Shown here one piece after another: positions 47,801-60,903 of a stretch of 64,000 nt of DNA. Made by a program: the position numbers and the translations under genes. The DNA is taken from the NCBI GenBank assembly GCA_030490835.1, contig CM059972.1, forward strand, positions 52,247,563-52,311,562, in the 5' to 3' direction. Numbering within the stretch: the stretch's first letter is position 1; each line of letters opens with the position of its first letter. The notes under the pieces are model-generated. The model had not been told where the DNA came from. It worked only from the letters and a program-made list of their open reading frames with translations, and did not search any database. The DNA is from Annona cherimola (Eukaryota > Streptophyta > Magnoliopsida > Magnoliales > Annonaceae).

Positions 47801-50800
47801 TCCGAGAAAATAAACCTGAACAGGGTTGTACGGGTGGCAGGATCAGCTGCACCAAAGGATTTTTAATAATTTTTATACAAGGAATTTTGGACTGAAACAT
47901 TTAAAGGATATATAAGAAATATTTATTATCACAAGAATAAAATAAAAATTAGGTTTTTATGGGTATAAATATATCCCATAATTAACGTGATTCAAGCTAT
48001 CTGAAAATGGATGTTGCTATCTAGCAAGGTAAAAATATCAAAATAAATATAAATTCTTAATTTTTTGTGCTGGAAATATTTATTTTGGTTAATTAATGTA
48101 GTTAATAAGGTATGGTAGAAATTTATGATAAAAAATACTTGATTTGATATTAATTCAAGTTTTTGAGAATTCGGTACGCCTGATTTCATCATATGTGGAT
48201 AGTTGGAGAAAAAAATCAAAACGAAATATGAAACCTATGTAGAAATGATAAAAATTGATATATATGTTAATAAACTAAATTTGGGTTAGGAAAAGTTGGA
48301 TTAATTGCTGAAAATTCGGATTTACAAAACTGTTTAGGTTATGTGTCGAGAGACACGTTAAACGTGTGAAAAATGGGTTCCAAAGTTGCTGTTTTGGAAA
48401 CCTATGATTAGTGGATTTAAATTTCATAAAAATAAAATAAATAAAGTGATAATTAAGTATAATTATCATGCTGAAATGTGGATTAAATTTCTGGTTTAGG
48501 AAAATTTATGAAATGCCTCATATATGTGTTGTTAGATGGCTATATATGAAGGGATAGATATGCATGAACGATAAATGATTTGTGTAATGTGATTTTCTGA
48601 AAAAATGCATGAAAATATGATAGATTTCATGATTATATAGATTTTTAGATTGAATGATGTTAAACTCAAATTTTGGGATTAATTAATGAGGCCTAAGGCA
48701 ACAACGGGTGCTTAAAATGAGCAACTATGTGTGAATTTTGGAAAATAAGTGAAAAATGGCTTAAGGAAGGTAATGAGCCATTAAATAATAATTATTGGAT
48801 GATTATTATGTGATTGAATGATTACCCTACTTAGGGGACTAAATGTGATGTGTAATAGCCCATGTAGTGCACAAGTATGTGCTGTACGGGCATAACGACT
48901 TGAGAAGTCAAAGGAATTATGTATGTTAATGAAAATGGGTTAGAAAACTGAGTTGAATGCAAGCAAAGGAAATATATGAATGTTATATCATTCTTATATG
49001 TATAGGCAAAGGCAAAAGGATAAGCGAAACGGAAAGCTAAGCAAGCGAGGTAAGCAAGCAGCTTTCTAAATGATTTTGGTTTTCATTACAAGGTATTTAA
49101 GGATGGCCATTCCTTGTCTATATGCGTATTGAAATGTTTATTTCTATTGAAATAAATGATTGCTTATTGTTTTGCAATTCATGAAAAGTGATGAAGTATG
49201 GATTTAAAATGATGTTTCATTGAAATGATGTTTCAAAGGGATGGTGCAAAGAATTCTCTACATGAGAATGAAAAGTTCCATGTGTAAGAGGGTATACAAT
49301 GCCGGGGTGACTAAAAGTCATGCATGGAATGGAAATCAAGTAGGCTAGTCGAGGTAGTAAGTAGACAAGGAGTCCCCCTTGACGTTGCCAAGTTGGTAGG
49401 TCCGGCGCCAAGGATGGAAAGGATCATGTCATGAAAGAGGGTTCCCCGTGCTAGCGTACCGTCACATGAAGGATAACGTCATCAATGGAAATGACGAATT
49501 TGCACATCCAATGTTCATGAAATGTGTACAAATGATTTATGAAAAGATTTTTGCTCCACAGGTAGTTGATCACTTGATAAGTGTCTCTACTGAAGGGAGA
49601 AAAATGCTTTTAAATAAATATGCCTTCAAAATGAATTGCCTGAAAATACAAGCTTACTTATTGAGTTTCGACTCACGTTTTCATTTTCCAAACCCATAGA
49701 CAGGTGAAAGAAGAGACCTGGCAAAGGAGCAAGGAGCTGACTATTGAGGAAATTGAAGACATTATAAGTTTCATGTTTGTGAAAAATTTATGTCGTATGA
49801 TTGTAAATACTTTGATGTTTTGTGTTGACATCTATGATGATACATGCAATGGCATCTGATTTATGAGATGGTTTGAAATATGTTATGAAAATCATGTCTA
49901 GTTATGACATTATTGGATGAAAATGACTCAGATATGCATGAAATGAACATATGAGGAATTAAACTCCTATGAAAAGATATTTAATTGGATAAATATCAGT
50001 TAAAACCCGCCGTGTGACAGGGCAACAATCCTGATCACGTTTACTAGTCGAACGATCTTGAGGTAAGGTTGTGACGCTCGGGCTGGGGCGTTACATATGA
50101 AACACCAAGTTGAATATCGTGGGAATAAAATTCTGATTTCTTGAGTTAATTTATGCTTAAACAGAGGATATATGTTGAGTTTAAGAATTAAGAACTAATG
50201 ATTTAGGGTTTTGCATGTATATTGAATTAAGATGTAAGTATGGGAGTAAAACTTCGGAGAAGTGAAATAAAAAACCAAAATATAAAAGAAGTAGTAAATG
50301 AATGAGTTTTAGCATGAAAATTTATGAGTAAACTCATGGCATGGTCATTATGGAAAGACCCAATTTTAAGCTTGAAATATTGATCAGGTTGTGAACTAAA
50401 AATCCAGAAAGAACAACCTAAATAGGGTGGAATGGTTGTTAGGATCAGCTGCACTAATTGATTTTTAATAATTTAATACAAGGAATTTTGATCTAAAAAT
50501 TTTACATGGTATAGAATACATCCTGAATCACTCAAAAAAATAAAACTTAATTTTGGGAGGATATAAATATGGCTAATAATTAACTTGATTTGACCAGTTC
50601 CAAAATTGATATTTCTATCCAGCTGAGTGAAAATACATAAATAAATATAAATACTCAATATTTTATTCTAGAATTATTTATCTTAATTAACTAATGTACT
50701 TATTAATGTGTGGTAGAAATTTCAAATTTAAATACCTTGATTTTATTATAAATCAAAAATAGAGAAATCAGTGTCTCTGATTACATCAAATATGGATAGG

Positions 50801-52489
50801 TTGAGGAATAATTAAAATGAATGTTAAATTCTAGATTTTTGGAATGAAATTAACTTACAATAGGATATAACCAAGTATCATGAGTAATTATGAGAGTTTA
50901 ACCAACTAGGGGTGAATTTTGAAAGCAGTGAGAAAATAATCACTAAGATACTAAAGTAAAAATATGTGAGTATTAGAAAGTTAGATGTGAATTTGAGAAA
51001 CTTTAATTGAACTTAGATTATAATTTCAAGTAAATACCCTAAAGGATTGAAAAAATAAATGCCCTAAATTAGGATATGGAATGAAATAAGATAAATATAT
51101 GTGACTTAAAGAGATGAGAGTGTTATCTCCAATGAAAAATGAAAAATGAAATAAAGTTGAAATATTAAGAGTCACTTATAAAATGAGACTATAAAATGGT
51201 TGGGATTAAGTAAGGTATTTATACGAGTTAATAAAAAGAAAAGCATGCAAATATATGATGTTATACAGGTGTATATAAGATGATCGTTGTCATTTATCTA
51301 GGAAAAGACAAGGAAAAGATCAAAGGCGCGAGTTGATCGCCATAGGTAAGCAAGCAAAACTTTTTAAAATGTTATTTTATTGGCAATTATCGAAATGATA
51401 TGAACTTGCTTTATCAAGATGATTTCAATATTGCTTATAAGGTAAGCAAGAAAACTTTCAAGAATGTTGATTATGTTTCAAATATTGAAATAACCTGATA
51501 ATGTTTTTATTGATGATTTTAGAATTGCTTACAAAGTAAGTAAGCTCAATTCTTGAAAGTAGGATTTTATTCTTTACTATAGAAATGCTTCAGGATGGCT
51601 TCATCATAAGCAAGTTCTTAGAAATGTTATTTCCAAAGAATTTTATGATGAGAGAGTTTCAACTCTTCTACAAAATAATATTTGAAAACAAGCCTTGGAA
51701 ATTCTATTCCTAAGGGGTTTTGTAAAAAAAAATGTGATTCTTCATAAAATGGTATTTGAAGTAAATATGGCTTTTGTAATGGTTTATTTAAATGCCTAAA
51801 AATGGTTTATTTAGATGCTTTGATACTGAAATATTTTAAGTCTTTTTGAAAATTGAAATACTTTGAAAATGTCTTGTACTAATATTTTTGAAAGGTTTTA
51901 AGGATGATCAACCCAATAAACTGATGTTATAAAATGATTTGATAACAGTTTGGTTTAAATGATGATCAAAAGATTATACAAACTCTTCTCTATAGAATAG
52001 TAACAAGGATGTTGTGTGGACAAGGTATATAATGCCGATATAAATGGATGGAAATGTGTTTTCATATCCTTTGTTCATGAAAATCTGAGAAGGCTTTTCT
52101 GGAATACTGAAATATTTCAGAATTTCTTTATAATGAGAATTCTAAAATTGTTTACCAACAAACAAGCAATATTTTTGAAAATATTATTTTCTCAAATACC
52201 GCAAATATTTTGTAAAATTAATTTACTAAATTTTTTCCAAAATTCTTTAATGGTGGTCATCCTAACAATATGATTGGAACATGATTTATGAAAATATTTT
52301 ATTTTAAAATTATTATACCCAGTTCTCAATTTAAGAAGGGCGCAGTTTGAGGACTGAGTTGAATTATGTTATATCAAGTTTGATTTGAAAACTGCATGGT
52401 CTGATGACTATGTTGAGTTTATGAAATCATGCTAGCATGACAATGAGAGTATAAACAAGTGTGCATGAGTGGGAGTATTTGCTCCTCTA
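44884..52489 (+). mobile_element. 3' LTR of the long-LTR retrotransposon, interrupted and truncated
   Basis: Begins TGTGAAACACAGGATTTTAAG and follows the 5' LTR base for base with scattered differences. Without the insertion at 46,118-50,095 it is about 3,623 bp. It stops at about 52,489, matching 5' LTR position about 39,845, where copia DNA begins. Its last about 1 kb is therefore missing. Confidence 0.85.
46118..50095 (+). mobile_element. 3,978-bp solo LTR, target duplication TATGA
   Basis: Reads TGTGAAACCCCAACC at the left and GGGGCGTTACA at the right. It is flanked by TATGA at 46,113-46,117 and 50,096-50,100. The 5' LTR of the host element near 34,199 has the unoccupied site ('caaataggtatggaacgcccaag'), so the insertion borders are secure. 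There is no internal domain. ORFs inside, such as 47,343-47,555, show no known domain. Confidence 0.95.
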
Positions 52490-53030
52490 TTGTTCTACAT
52501 TCAAACTCTTTGAGCATCTCTTTGATGTATTTGGACTGATTTATGAAAATTCCTTCATTTAGTTGCTTGATTTACAGTCCAAGAAAGAAGTTGAGTTCAC
52601 TCATCATGCTCATTTTAAATTTGTTCTTCATAAGCCTTGAAATTTTTTGCATAAAAGTTCATTAGTAGCACTAAAAATAATATCATCTACATAAATTTGA
52701 CTGACTAATATATCTTTTCTTTTATGCTTAATGAATAAAGTGGTGTCTACTTTTTCTCTTTGAAATTCACGATTAATCAAAAATTTACTTAGCCTTTCAT
52801 ATCACGCTCTAAGAGCTTATTTCAATCCCTACAAGGCTTTGGCAAACTTATATATAAATTTTGATTAGCGGTTTTCCTCCATGCCAGGAGGTTGCTCAAC
52901 ATATACCTCTTCATTAAGATATTCATTCAAAAATGCAATCTTAACATTCATTTGGAATAGTTTGAAGCCCATATGAGATAAAAAAGTTAGTAAAACGTGT
53001 ATGGCTTCAATCTAGTCATGGGAGCGTAGG
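52490..53030 (-). pseudogene. Ty1/copia reverse transcriptase fragment
   Basis: On the minus strand it encodes NEEVYVEQPPGMEENR (about 52,869-52,916) and the RT motif YVDD (52,682-52,693), with several disabling changes. It belongs to the same kind of copia element as the fragment at 1.6-2.6 kb, but extends further towards the RT N terminus. It is bounded by truncated LTR sequence on the left and an intact LTR start on the right. Confidence 0.85.
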
Positions 53031-55700
53031 TGTGAAACCCCAACCTATGTAGGACTCAATGGTATGCATTGAACACATATATTTGATTTATATGTGATTT
53101 AAATGAATTTTGAATGATTTATGGATAATTTTATGATTTGATGATATTTTGCAATTAGGGTTTAATTAAGAATGGTGATTAAAAATTTAATCGCCGGAGC
53201 CCAAAGTGAGTCGGTATGACCCGAGGGGCTTAATGAGGATTGAAAGGTGAAAATGTTTTATGAATAATCAAGTTAATTACCATGATTTAATTTATGGAGA
53301 TTAAAGTGTAATTATGGTAAGATGAAAAATGATAGAAAATTCATAACTTGACGCCTACAAGACGGATTTTGATAAAATTTGATAGGTAAGCTCACGAAGG
53401 TGGGCCCAATCTTATGAATGGATTGGATTAAGGGAATCAAGATGAGATTATGGTGATAATTAATTATTTTTATCCCAAATCCAAAAGATAAATTCAAGTG
53501 GTCATAACTTGAGTTAGAAACGTCGGTTTGAGATGAAATTTGAAATGATGGAATGAAATTATGAAATCTATGATATGAATGGAATGGATTAAGCTAATTA
53601 TCATGTGAAGTTTCTTTCTTGGAGAGCAAGTAAGAAGTTACTTAAGAGCTAAGTAAAGAGGGGACATGACTTTAATGCAAAGTCAAAGTTTGTTACAACT
53701 TTGATTATGTGGATTTTTGAGCAATTTTTGGAAATCAAAAAAATAAGAACATGAGGGTAAAAGATGTAGCATGATCTTAGGAATTAAATGTATAGATTTA
53801 AGGAGGATTTTTCTAGCCACAAAAATCCAAAAATACTACCCTAGCTAGCTTCGACGTCCATGGCTCCATGTGAGCTGGAAATTGATTTAAAAATTCTGAA
53901 AAATATGGAAATGCTTGGATAATCATGCCAAGTGTTAAGGGATAATTATAAACATTATCCTCACTCAAAACGAGGTGGAAAATGATAATTAAAAAGTCAA
54001 ACAATATAAATATAGAGAGAGGAGGTGTGTGAACGTCTAAGGGTTTTCTTGCTTAGCAAGAAATCAAAAATTTTCTAACTTCCAGCCCCTTGAACGTGCC
54101 AAGCAGAGGAAAAACAAGGGAAAATCAAGGGAAAAAGAGGAAGAAAGAAAGAGGAGAAGTGGAGGAAAGCAAGCCTTTCAATTTTGGATTGAATCCCCTC
54201 AAGTTCAAATAAGTATTCACCTAACTTAAGTTGTGAAATTTCAAGTTTTTCAAGCTCAAAGTTTGGGCTATGAAATGATATAATTATGAACCTTAAGTAA
54301 AGGGTTAATAAGCATTTGAAAAGGGTACTAAGTGTTAAACAAGTTAAGGGAACGAATCCTTGAAGTTGAGCATGCTAAGAATGGTTTAGGTTTGAATTAC
54401 CCCCTGATACCTTGCTGGAATTTTGGAAATTCCCAAATAAGTTGCTGTTTTAATCATGTTTTAAGTTTAAATTGTGCTACTTGATTCCATGATTAATATA
54501 TGTTGAGTTTGGTTTAATTTAAGAACCCTAAAAGGGGGAAATCTAGATATGATGAGATGATGCATGTTTAACCCAATTTTGATGGAATTAGGGAATGAAT
54601 GGAATCAATTAAATTATGGATGTTTGAAAGGGTAAAATACCCTAGATGTAGAGTACATGGACGTCCATATATGGTGCTGGAAATTTTTTATCTGTTTTCA
54701 TGGATATGAAAAGGGGGACGTCCAAATGGTGCAAGAAGTGATTGAAAATGTGAAGAGAAGTTGCTGTTTTGAGCAACTTGAATTATGAGCTTTAATTTCA
54801 TGAGAATGACATCAATAAAGTGTATGAAAAGTATGTCCAAGTGTTGGGATTAAATTGATAAAAAAAAATCTATTTTGGAGGAATGTCTTAATGGGGACGT
54901 TTCAACATTGGAAAGTCAAGTGAAAAGTGCTGTTTTGGAATTATATAATTAAGGTATATTAATCCTATGATTATACCCTAATCCATGTGTTAATTAAGTG
55001 TTTTAATCAAGCTTAATAAGAGGGTAAGTTGCTGTTTAGGAAAATTTTCCATAACACATATTATATGTGCCTTTAAGAGGGTTTAAGTGCAAGATATGAA
55101 TGATGGAAATGGGTAATGAGTTAATGTGATTTGCTAAAATGCCAAAAATGGATGGAAATATGTTGAGATGTGAAAACAAGGTGATGTTTTGATAATATTT
55201 GTTAATCTCAAAAATTTAAGATTGATATATGAAGCTTAAACTCATAAATATATGCCTAAAATGAGCACTAATGAAAGAAATGTGAAAAATGGATAATTGA
55301 ATGATAAATGAAGGATAATGAAATTTCATTAAGATAAATGAAAGATCATGATATGTTTGAAAGCTATCCTAAGTAAGGATACTAAGAATGAAAAGAATGG
55401 ATAATATGGTGCACAAGTTGCGTTGTTATGTATAAACATCCGATTTGTAAAACAAGTAGGTTATATAAGTCAATGAAAAATATATGGGTTGGAAAACTAA
55501 ATTATGTGCAAGCATATGAGATTGTATGTATAAATGCAATGTAATTTTATATGTATAGGTAAGGGCAAAGAGAAAATCAATGAGGAAAATTGAAGTGTCT
55601 CAGGTAAGCAAGCGAACTTTCTAAAATGCTATTTTCTTTCCATGTGATTGATATGATGAAATGTTTATGATTATGTTTTCACGAATGGGAAAGCACAAGT

Positions 55701-55785
55701 TTTGAAAATGACGGCTTTAATACAAAGCCACAAGTTTTGGAAAATGATGGCTTTAATGAAAAGCCTCAAGGTTTGCTTCATGAGA
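55701..55785 (+). repeat. about 40-bp imperfect tandem duplication
   Basis: 'cacaagttttgaaaatgacggctttaatacaaagc' is followed by a near copy, then a third partial unit. It lies inside LTR copy D. Confidence 0.7.
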
Positions 55786-56689
55786 AGCAAGCAACGATTT
55801 TAAGATAAGAATTTATCACAAGTATTGCGTTGGATTAACAATGCTTTATGTTAATGGATTGAGAAATTTGCTTATGAGTAAGCAAGTTCTCCATGATAAT
55901 GTTTTCAAAGGATTTCATGTTTGATGCGGATGGTTTTAAGAATTTGCTTTTAAGCAAGCAAGTTCTTTATGATTTTGTTTCAAAAGTATTTTATAAGAAA
56001 AAAGAAATTTTGCCCTTTTACACAAAGCAACAAATGTAAATAAGTTTTGAATTTCTTTTATGATGTTTTATGATAAATAATTATGTTTGTGAAAGAAAAA
56101 AAAATGGGAATTGATGTATTGATAATTAAATATAAACGATGATTTGGACAGAGTCCATACATCTTGAAATGATATTCGAAAAAGTTTTGATTTCCTTTAG
56201 ATAAGGAAATCTATGTTGAAAATGTTTTGAAAAAATATTTATACGGATGTGTTGAAGGGGATTTAAGGATGACCAACCTCCTATGTTGATTTCATAAAAT
56301 GGTTTGATTTCGGATTGCTAAATGGTATGCAAAAGATTATGCAAGCCTCTTATGTAAAAATGGTATAATAGATAGGTGGACAATAATTTGATTATTAGGG
56401 TGGTTGAAAAGGGGTAGCATAATTGCATAACTTTTGTGAGCAAAAGGCCCCGAAATGAAAACCAAGAAAATGTTAGAAAATATATAGTTTAATTTTAAAA
56501 ATTCAAAGGTTTTGAAACTCTTTTATTATAGAGGTTTTTAAGATGTATTGTTTCTCAAACGTTTCAAATATTTATCAAAATATTTTATTCAAAATGGTTT
56601 TAAAAGAATTTCAGGAACGTCATCATAAAACTAAATTTCAAATGACAACTTGTTTAAAGTGGGTGCGCTTGCTTTACAAGTTGACATGG

Positions 56690-56855
56690 ACTGCGGTCTG
56701 TGATGTATTTTTGAAAATAATTTTTTTTAAAAAAGACACAGACTTCGATCTGTGATTTTTTAAGTTATGAATGCAGATTGAGGTCTGTGATCCTAATTTT
56801 AAAGGATACGGGCTGCGGTCTGTAATACTTTAAACCAAACGGACTGTAGTCCGTC
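56690..56855 (+). repeat. array of GGACTGCGGTCTGTGAT-like hyphenated palindromes
   Basis: At least five short units (ACTGCGGTCTGTGAT, ACTTCGATCTGTGAT, ATTGAGGTCTGTGAT, GCTGCGGTCTGTAAT, ACTGTAGTCCGTCAT). Copy C has only two comparable units (near 39,720 and 39,777), so the array is expanded here. Confidence 0.7.
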
Positions 56856-57639
56856 ATAATGATGTATGGTGCACCAGTACAAGGAATAGGTCGGGTGTAG
56901 AGCACGGTTGGGATGACCGGGGCCCACTCTACATAAGACCAAGTCGCTAAGGGATGGCAAGAGTGCCAGCCGCGCCCTCCCTGAGATGGGAGCAGGATAA
57001 AGGAACAGCCGCCTGGCTAGCATTGCACATAGTATTTTAAAATACTACTTGGTTCCCTTCTTTATAACTTTTTCATAAATGCATCCCCTGGAAGTTGTCA
57101 TCAACTGTACATATCATTCATAAAATTTTCATCTTGTTCTCTTACATCCTTGGTTTTATCAACCTGGCCAAGCCGTAGCCATATAAAATTCATTCATTAC
57201 CAAATATTCAACACCCATACTTGTATACATACTTTCAACCATCAGTTCACATAGAAATTAGTACTTTCAATAAGTTCACATATTATCATATCTTAAAAAT
57301 TCCAGTCACGCTATTCCATACACATAGCTAAACATTTAGCACACACATGAATACCATCTCATACCTTTCCTCAAATGCTCAGGTTTTCTACCTCTCGAGC
57401 TTCCCTGTACCTATCTAAGGTTTGGAAAAATAAATCATGAGTGATAACTTAGTAAGCAAACATTTTGCATTTTCATATAAATGCATTTCTCGCCGTTCGG
57501 TAGGAGACACTTATTAAGCGATCAACTACCAACCGGAAGAAACATTTCATGAAAACCTTTCATTTAAACCCTTCATAAAACATTTCATATAAACCCTTCA
57601 TAAAACATTTTTTCATGCTAAAGCATTATCATATAAATA

Positions 57640-58215
57640 TTTAATCATTATGACAATTGGATGTCCTAAAACAATTTCATATAAACTTTTGTTCATGAGG
57701 ACAATCTTATGTCCTAAAATATTTTCATATAAACCTTTATGCATGAAGACAATTTTATGTCATAAAACATTTTCATATAAACTTTTATTCATGAGGACAA
57801 TCTTATTCCTAAAATATTATCACATAAATCTTTTTTCATGAGGATAATCTTATGTCCTAAAATATTTTCATATAAACCTCTTTATTCGTAAGGATAATTT
57901 TATGTCCTAAACCATTTACATATAAACTTCTTTATATGAGGACAATTGTATGTCCTCAAATAATTTCATATAAATCCTTTTTCATATCCCAATTTTTTTG
58001 GGCTTTTCAAAAGCAACACATATGCATATAAACCTTTTTTTTTTTTTTATCTATGTGGATATTTTTATGTCCTAAAACATATTCCTGTAAACCTTATTTC
58101 CTGTGTACATAATCATGTCCTAAAATATTTGAGTAAACATTATTTTTTATGGACATTGTTATGTTCCGAAATATCCTTAAACAATCATTATTTCTTGTGG
58201 ACATCATCATGTCCA
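57640..58215 (-). repeat. expanded LTR minisatellite, about 7 tight and 4 diverged units
   Basis: Units of about 48 bp such as 'gtcctaaaatattttcatat' followed by 'aaacctttatgcatga', each with an internal GGACAAT...TTATGTCC inverted repeat. It is the minus-strand counterpart of the 3-unit array at 41.8 kb. Confidence 0.82.
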
Positions 58216-60842
58216 AAAATATTCTCATGTCCCCATTTTGGGCTTTTAAAATAAAACATATGCATATATGTCTCTAACCCTCTGCTAGGTAACACTTACC
58301 AAGTGATCATCCTTCCATAGGAAAGAAACCATCCATGTGATTGCACCGCTAGATAGGCGGCCGTCCATGATCCTGCTCCCATTTCAGGGAGGGCGCCGCC
58401 GGCCATCGGCCTTCCTGTAGAGACTCGGCCACAGGTAGAGGTTAGCCCTAGTATGCAACTGTCTCGGTCGACAACCGCCTCCACCATGGACCTAGTACAT
58501 GATCCTCATGCAATCGTTTATATTCGCATCGTTATGCTATCATGATTTCATAAAATCAACATAGTCCTCAAACCGTGCCATTTTTCAAGTCAAAACTTGA
58601 TTAACATAATCCATCGCAGTCCTCAGACTGTGCTTTTCTCAAATTGAGAACTGGGCATAATCATTTTTAAAGATAAAATATTTTCATAAACCATCTTTAA
58701 ATAATAATGTTAGGATGACCACCCTTAAAGAATTTTAGAAACATTTTATTAAATCAATTTTACAAATTATTTATAATACTTGAGAAAATAATATTTTCAA
58801 GAATATTTCTTATTTGTTAGTGAACAATTTTAGAATTCTCATTATAAAGAGATTCTGAAACATTTCAAGATTTGAGAAAATCAGGCTTTTCTTATAAACA
58901 TTTTTATTCCTATCTTTGGGCTTTTTTTGAACAAAGGATATGCAACACATCTGCTTCCATTTTTCTTGGCATTATGCATCTTGTCCACACAACATCCTTA
59001 TCTCTCTTATGTAGAGGAGAGTTTACATAATTTTTTGAACATCATTAAAATCAAACTATTATCTGATCGTTTTATATTGTCAATTTCTTGAGTGGGTCAT
59101 CCTTAAAATCTTTTGAAAACATTAGTACAGGTTATTTTCAAAATATTTCAATCTCTAAAGAGACTTAAAATATTTCAATAGATGATAAACCATTTTTAAA
59201 AAATTTAAATAAACCATTTCAAACATCTTATTTATTTACAAATACCATGATATGAAGAATCTCATTTTTTTCACACCCCTTGGGAATAGAATTCTAAAAC
59301 CTTGTTTTCAAATATCCTTTTTGTAGAAGAGTCGAAACTCTCTCATCATATAATTCTTTTAAAATAGCATTTTTTAAGAAATTGCTTAACACAAAACCAT
59401 CATGAAACTTGTCAACAATAAAGATTAAAATCATACTTTCAAGAATTGAGCATGCTTACCATGAAGCAATGCTGAGGCTTTTCATTAAAACCATATTTTC
59501 AAGAACTTGAATTTGCTTACTCTGTAAGCAATTCTAAAATCATTAATATAAATACTTGAAACAAAATCAACATTCGTGAAGGTTCACTTGCTTACCTTGT
59601 AAGCAATCTTGAAACATTTTGATAAAGCATGTTCATATCATTTCAATAATTGCTAATAAAATAAAGAATTTTGAAATGCTAAATAGAGCATCATTATAAA
59701 ACACTTTCAATCATTTTAACATTTGGAATGAAATTAATATTTTCAAAAGGTTGCTTGCTTACCTTGAATTCACGTCCGTTTCCTTTGTCAATCTTTTCTT
59801 TGCCTTTGCCTATATACATAAGAATGACATTGCATTCATAATTATAATTCTATATTTTGCATATCATATAATTTTTCAACTCACATGGTTTCTATCAACT
59901 TACTTAACTCCCTTGCCTTTCAAGTTGGGTGTCTATTTTTCAATTCACATATTGGTATAACTTGTTCTTCCATAGCACCCATTCCTTTCAAATTCCACCT
60001 CTAATAGGTTAAACCCTCATAATCACTTATGATACTTGTTTATATCCCATTCTAAGTTAAATTCCATCCCAAAAATCTGGAATTTAATATTTATTTTTAA
60101 TTATTCCTTAATCTGTCCATAATGCTGAAATCAGACACACTGATCTCTCTAATTTTTATTTATAATCAAATCAAGGAATTTAAATCTAAGATTTATATTA
60201 TATCTTAATAACTACATTAATTAACCAAAATAATTAATTCCAGTAAAAAATATTATTTATTATGATATTTTTACTCTGGTAGACAGCAGCATCATTTTTC
60301 AAATGGGTCAAACCAAGTTAATTATTACGCATATTTATACCATTAAAAGATAAAGTTTTATTTTTTTGATGATACCTAGGATGTCTTCTATATCATATAA
60401 AAGTTTCAGCTTAAAATTACTTGTATAAAAATTATTAAAAATCATTTGGTGCAGTTGATCTTGACACCTGTTTGACCCTATTCAAGTTGGTTTTCTAAGA
60501 TTTGTAATTTGCAACTTGCTTATCCTTTTAAGATGAAAATTGGGTAGTCCCTTAATCTCCTTATCATGAGTTCTCACACAAATTTTCATATTATAACTAG
60601 TTTAGTTACTATTTCTTTCATATTTTGTTTTCCTATTCCAAAATAACTACATATGAGTATAGGTTAGATAGCAATGGCTGATTACTAACCAAATAAAAAT
60701 TTGTAAATGAACCTATTTAATTGGGAATATTTTAAAATTAAAACATGTTAATAAACCTCTACATACCTGGATTTTGGGAGAGAAATTACCCCCCTCCCCC
60801 ATAGCAATCTTCAAGCTGCCCTTCTTTCTCTTCTCTCCTTTC

Positions 60843-60846
<4 letters not shown>

Positions 60847-60900
<54 letters not shown>
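60847..60900 (+). repeat. long CT microsatellite
   Basis: About 54 bases of uninterrupted CT repeats in LTR copy E. The Arg-Glu and Ser-Leu repeat frames over it are artefacts. Confidence 0.95.

Positions 60901-60903
<3 letters not shown>

Larger units (their letters stand above)
53031..57065 (+). mobile_element. long LTR (copy D), 5' end intact, 3' end missing
   Basis: Starts TGTGAAACCCCAACC like the solo LTR at 46,118 and runs in parallel with copies A and C through the GC-rich hairpin block (56,977-56,992). Around 57,065 it gives way to LTR sequence in the opposite orientation. The last about 1 kb is absent. Confidence 0.78.

Noticed and set aside
57640..58215. CRISPR-like array of regularly spaced repeats
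   Set aside because: Plant nuclear DNA; the 'spacers' are themselves similar, so it is a minisatellite within an LTR.
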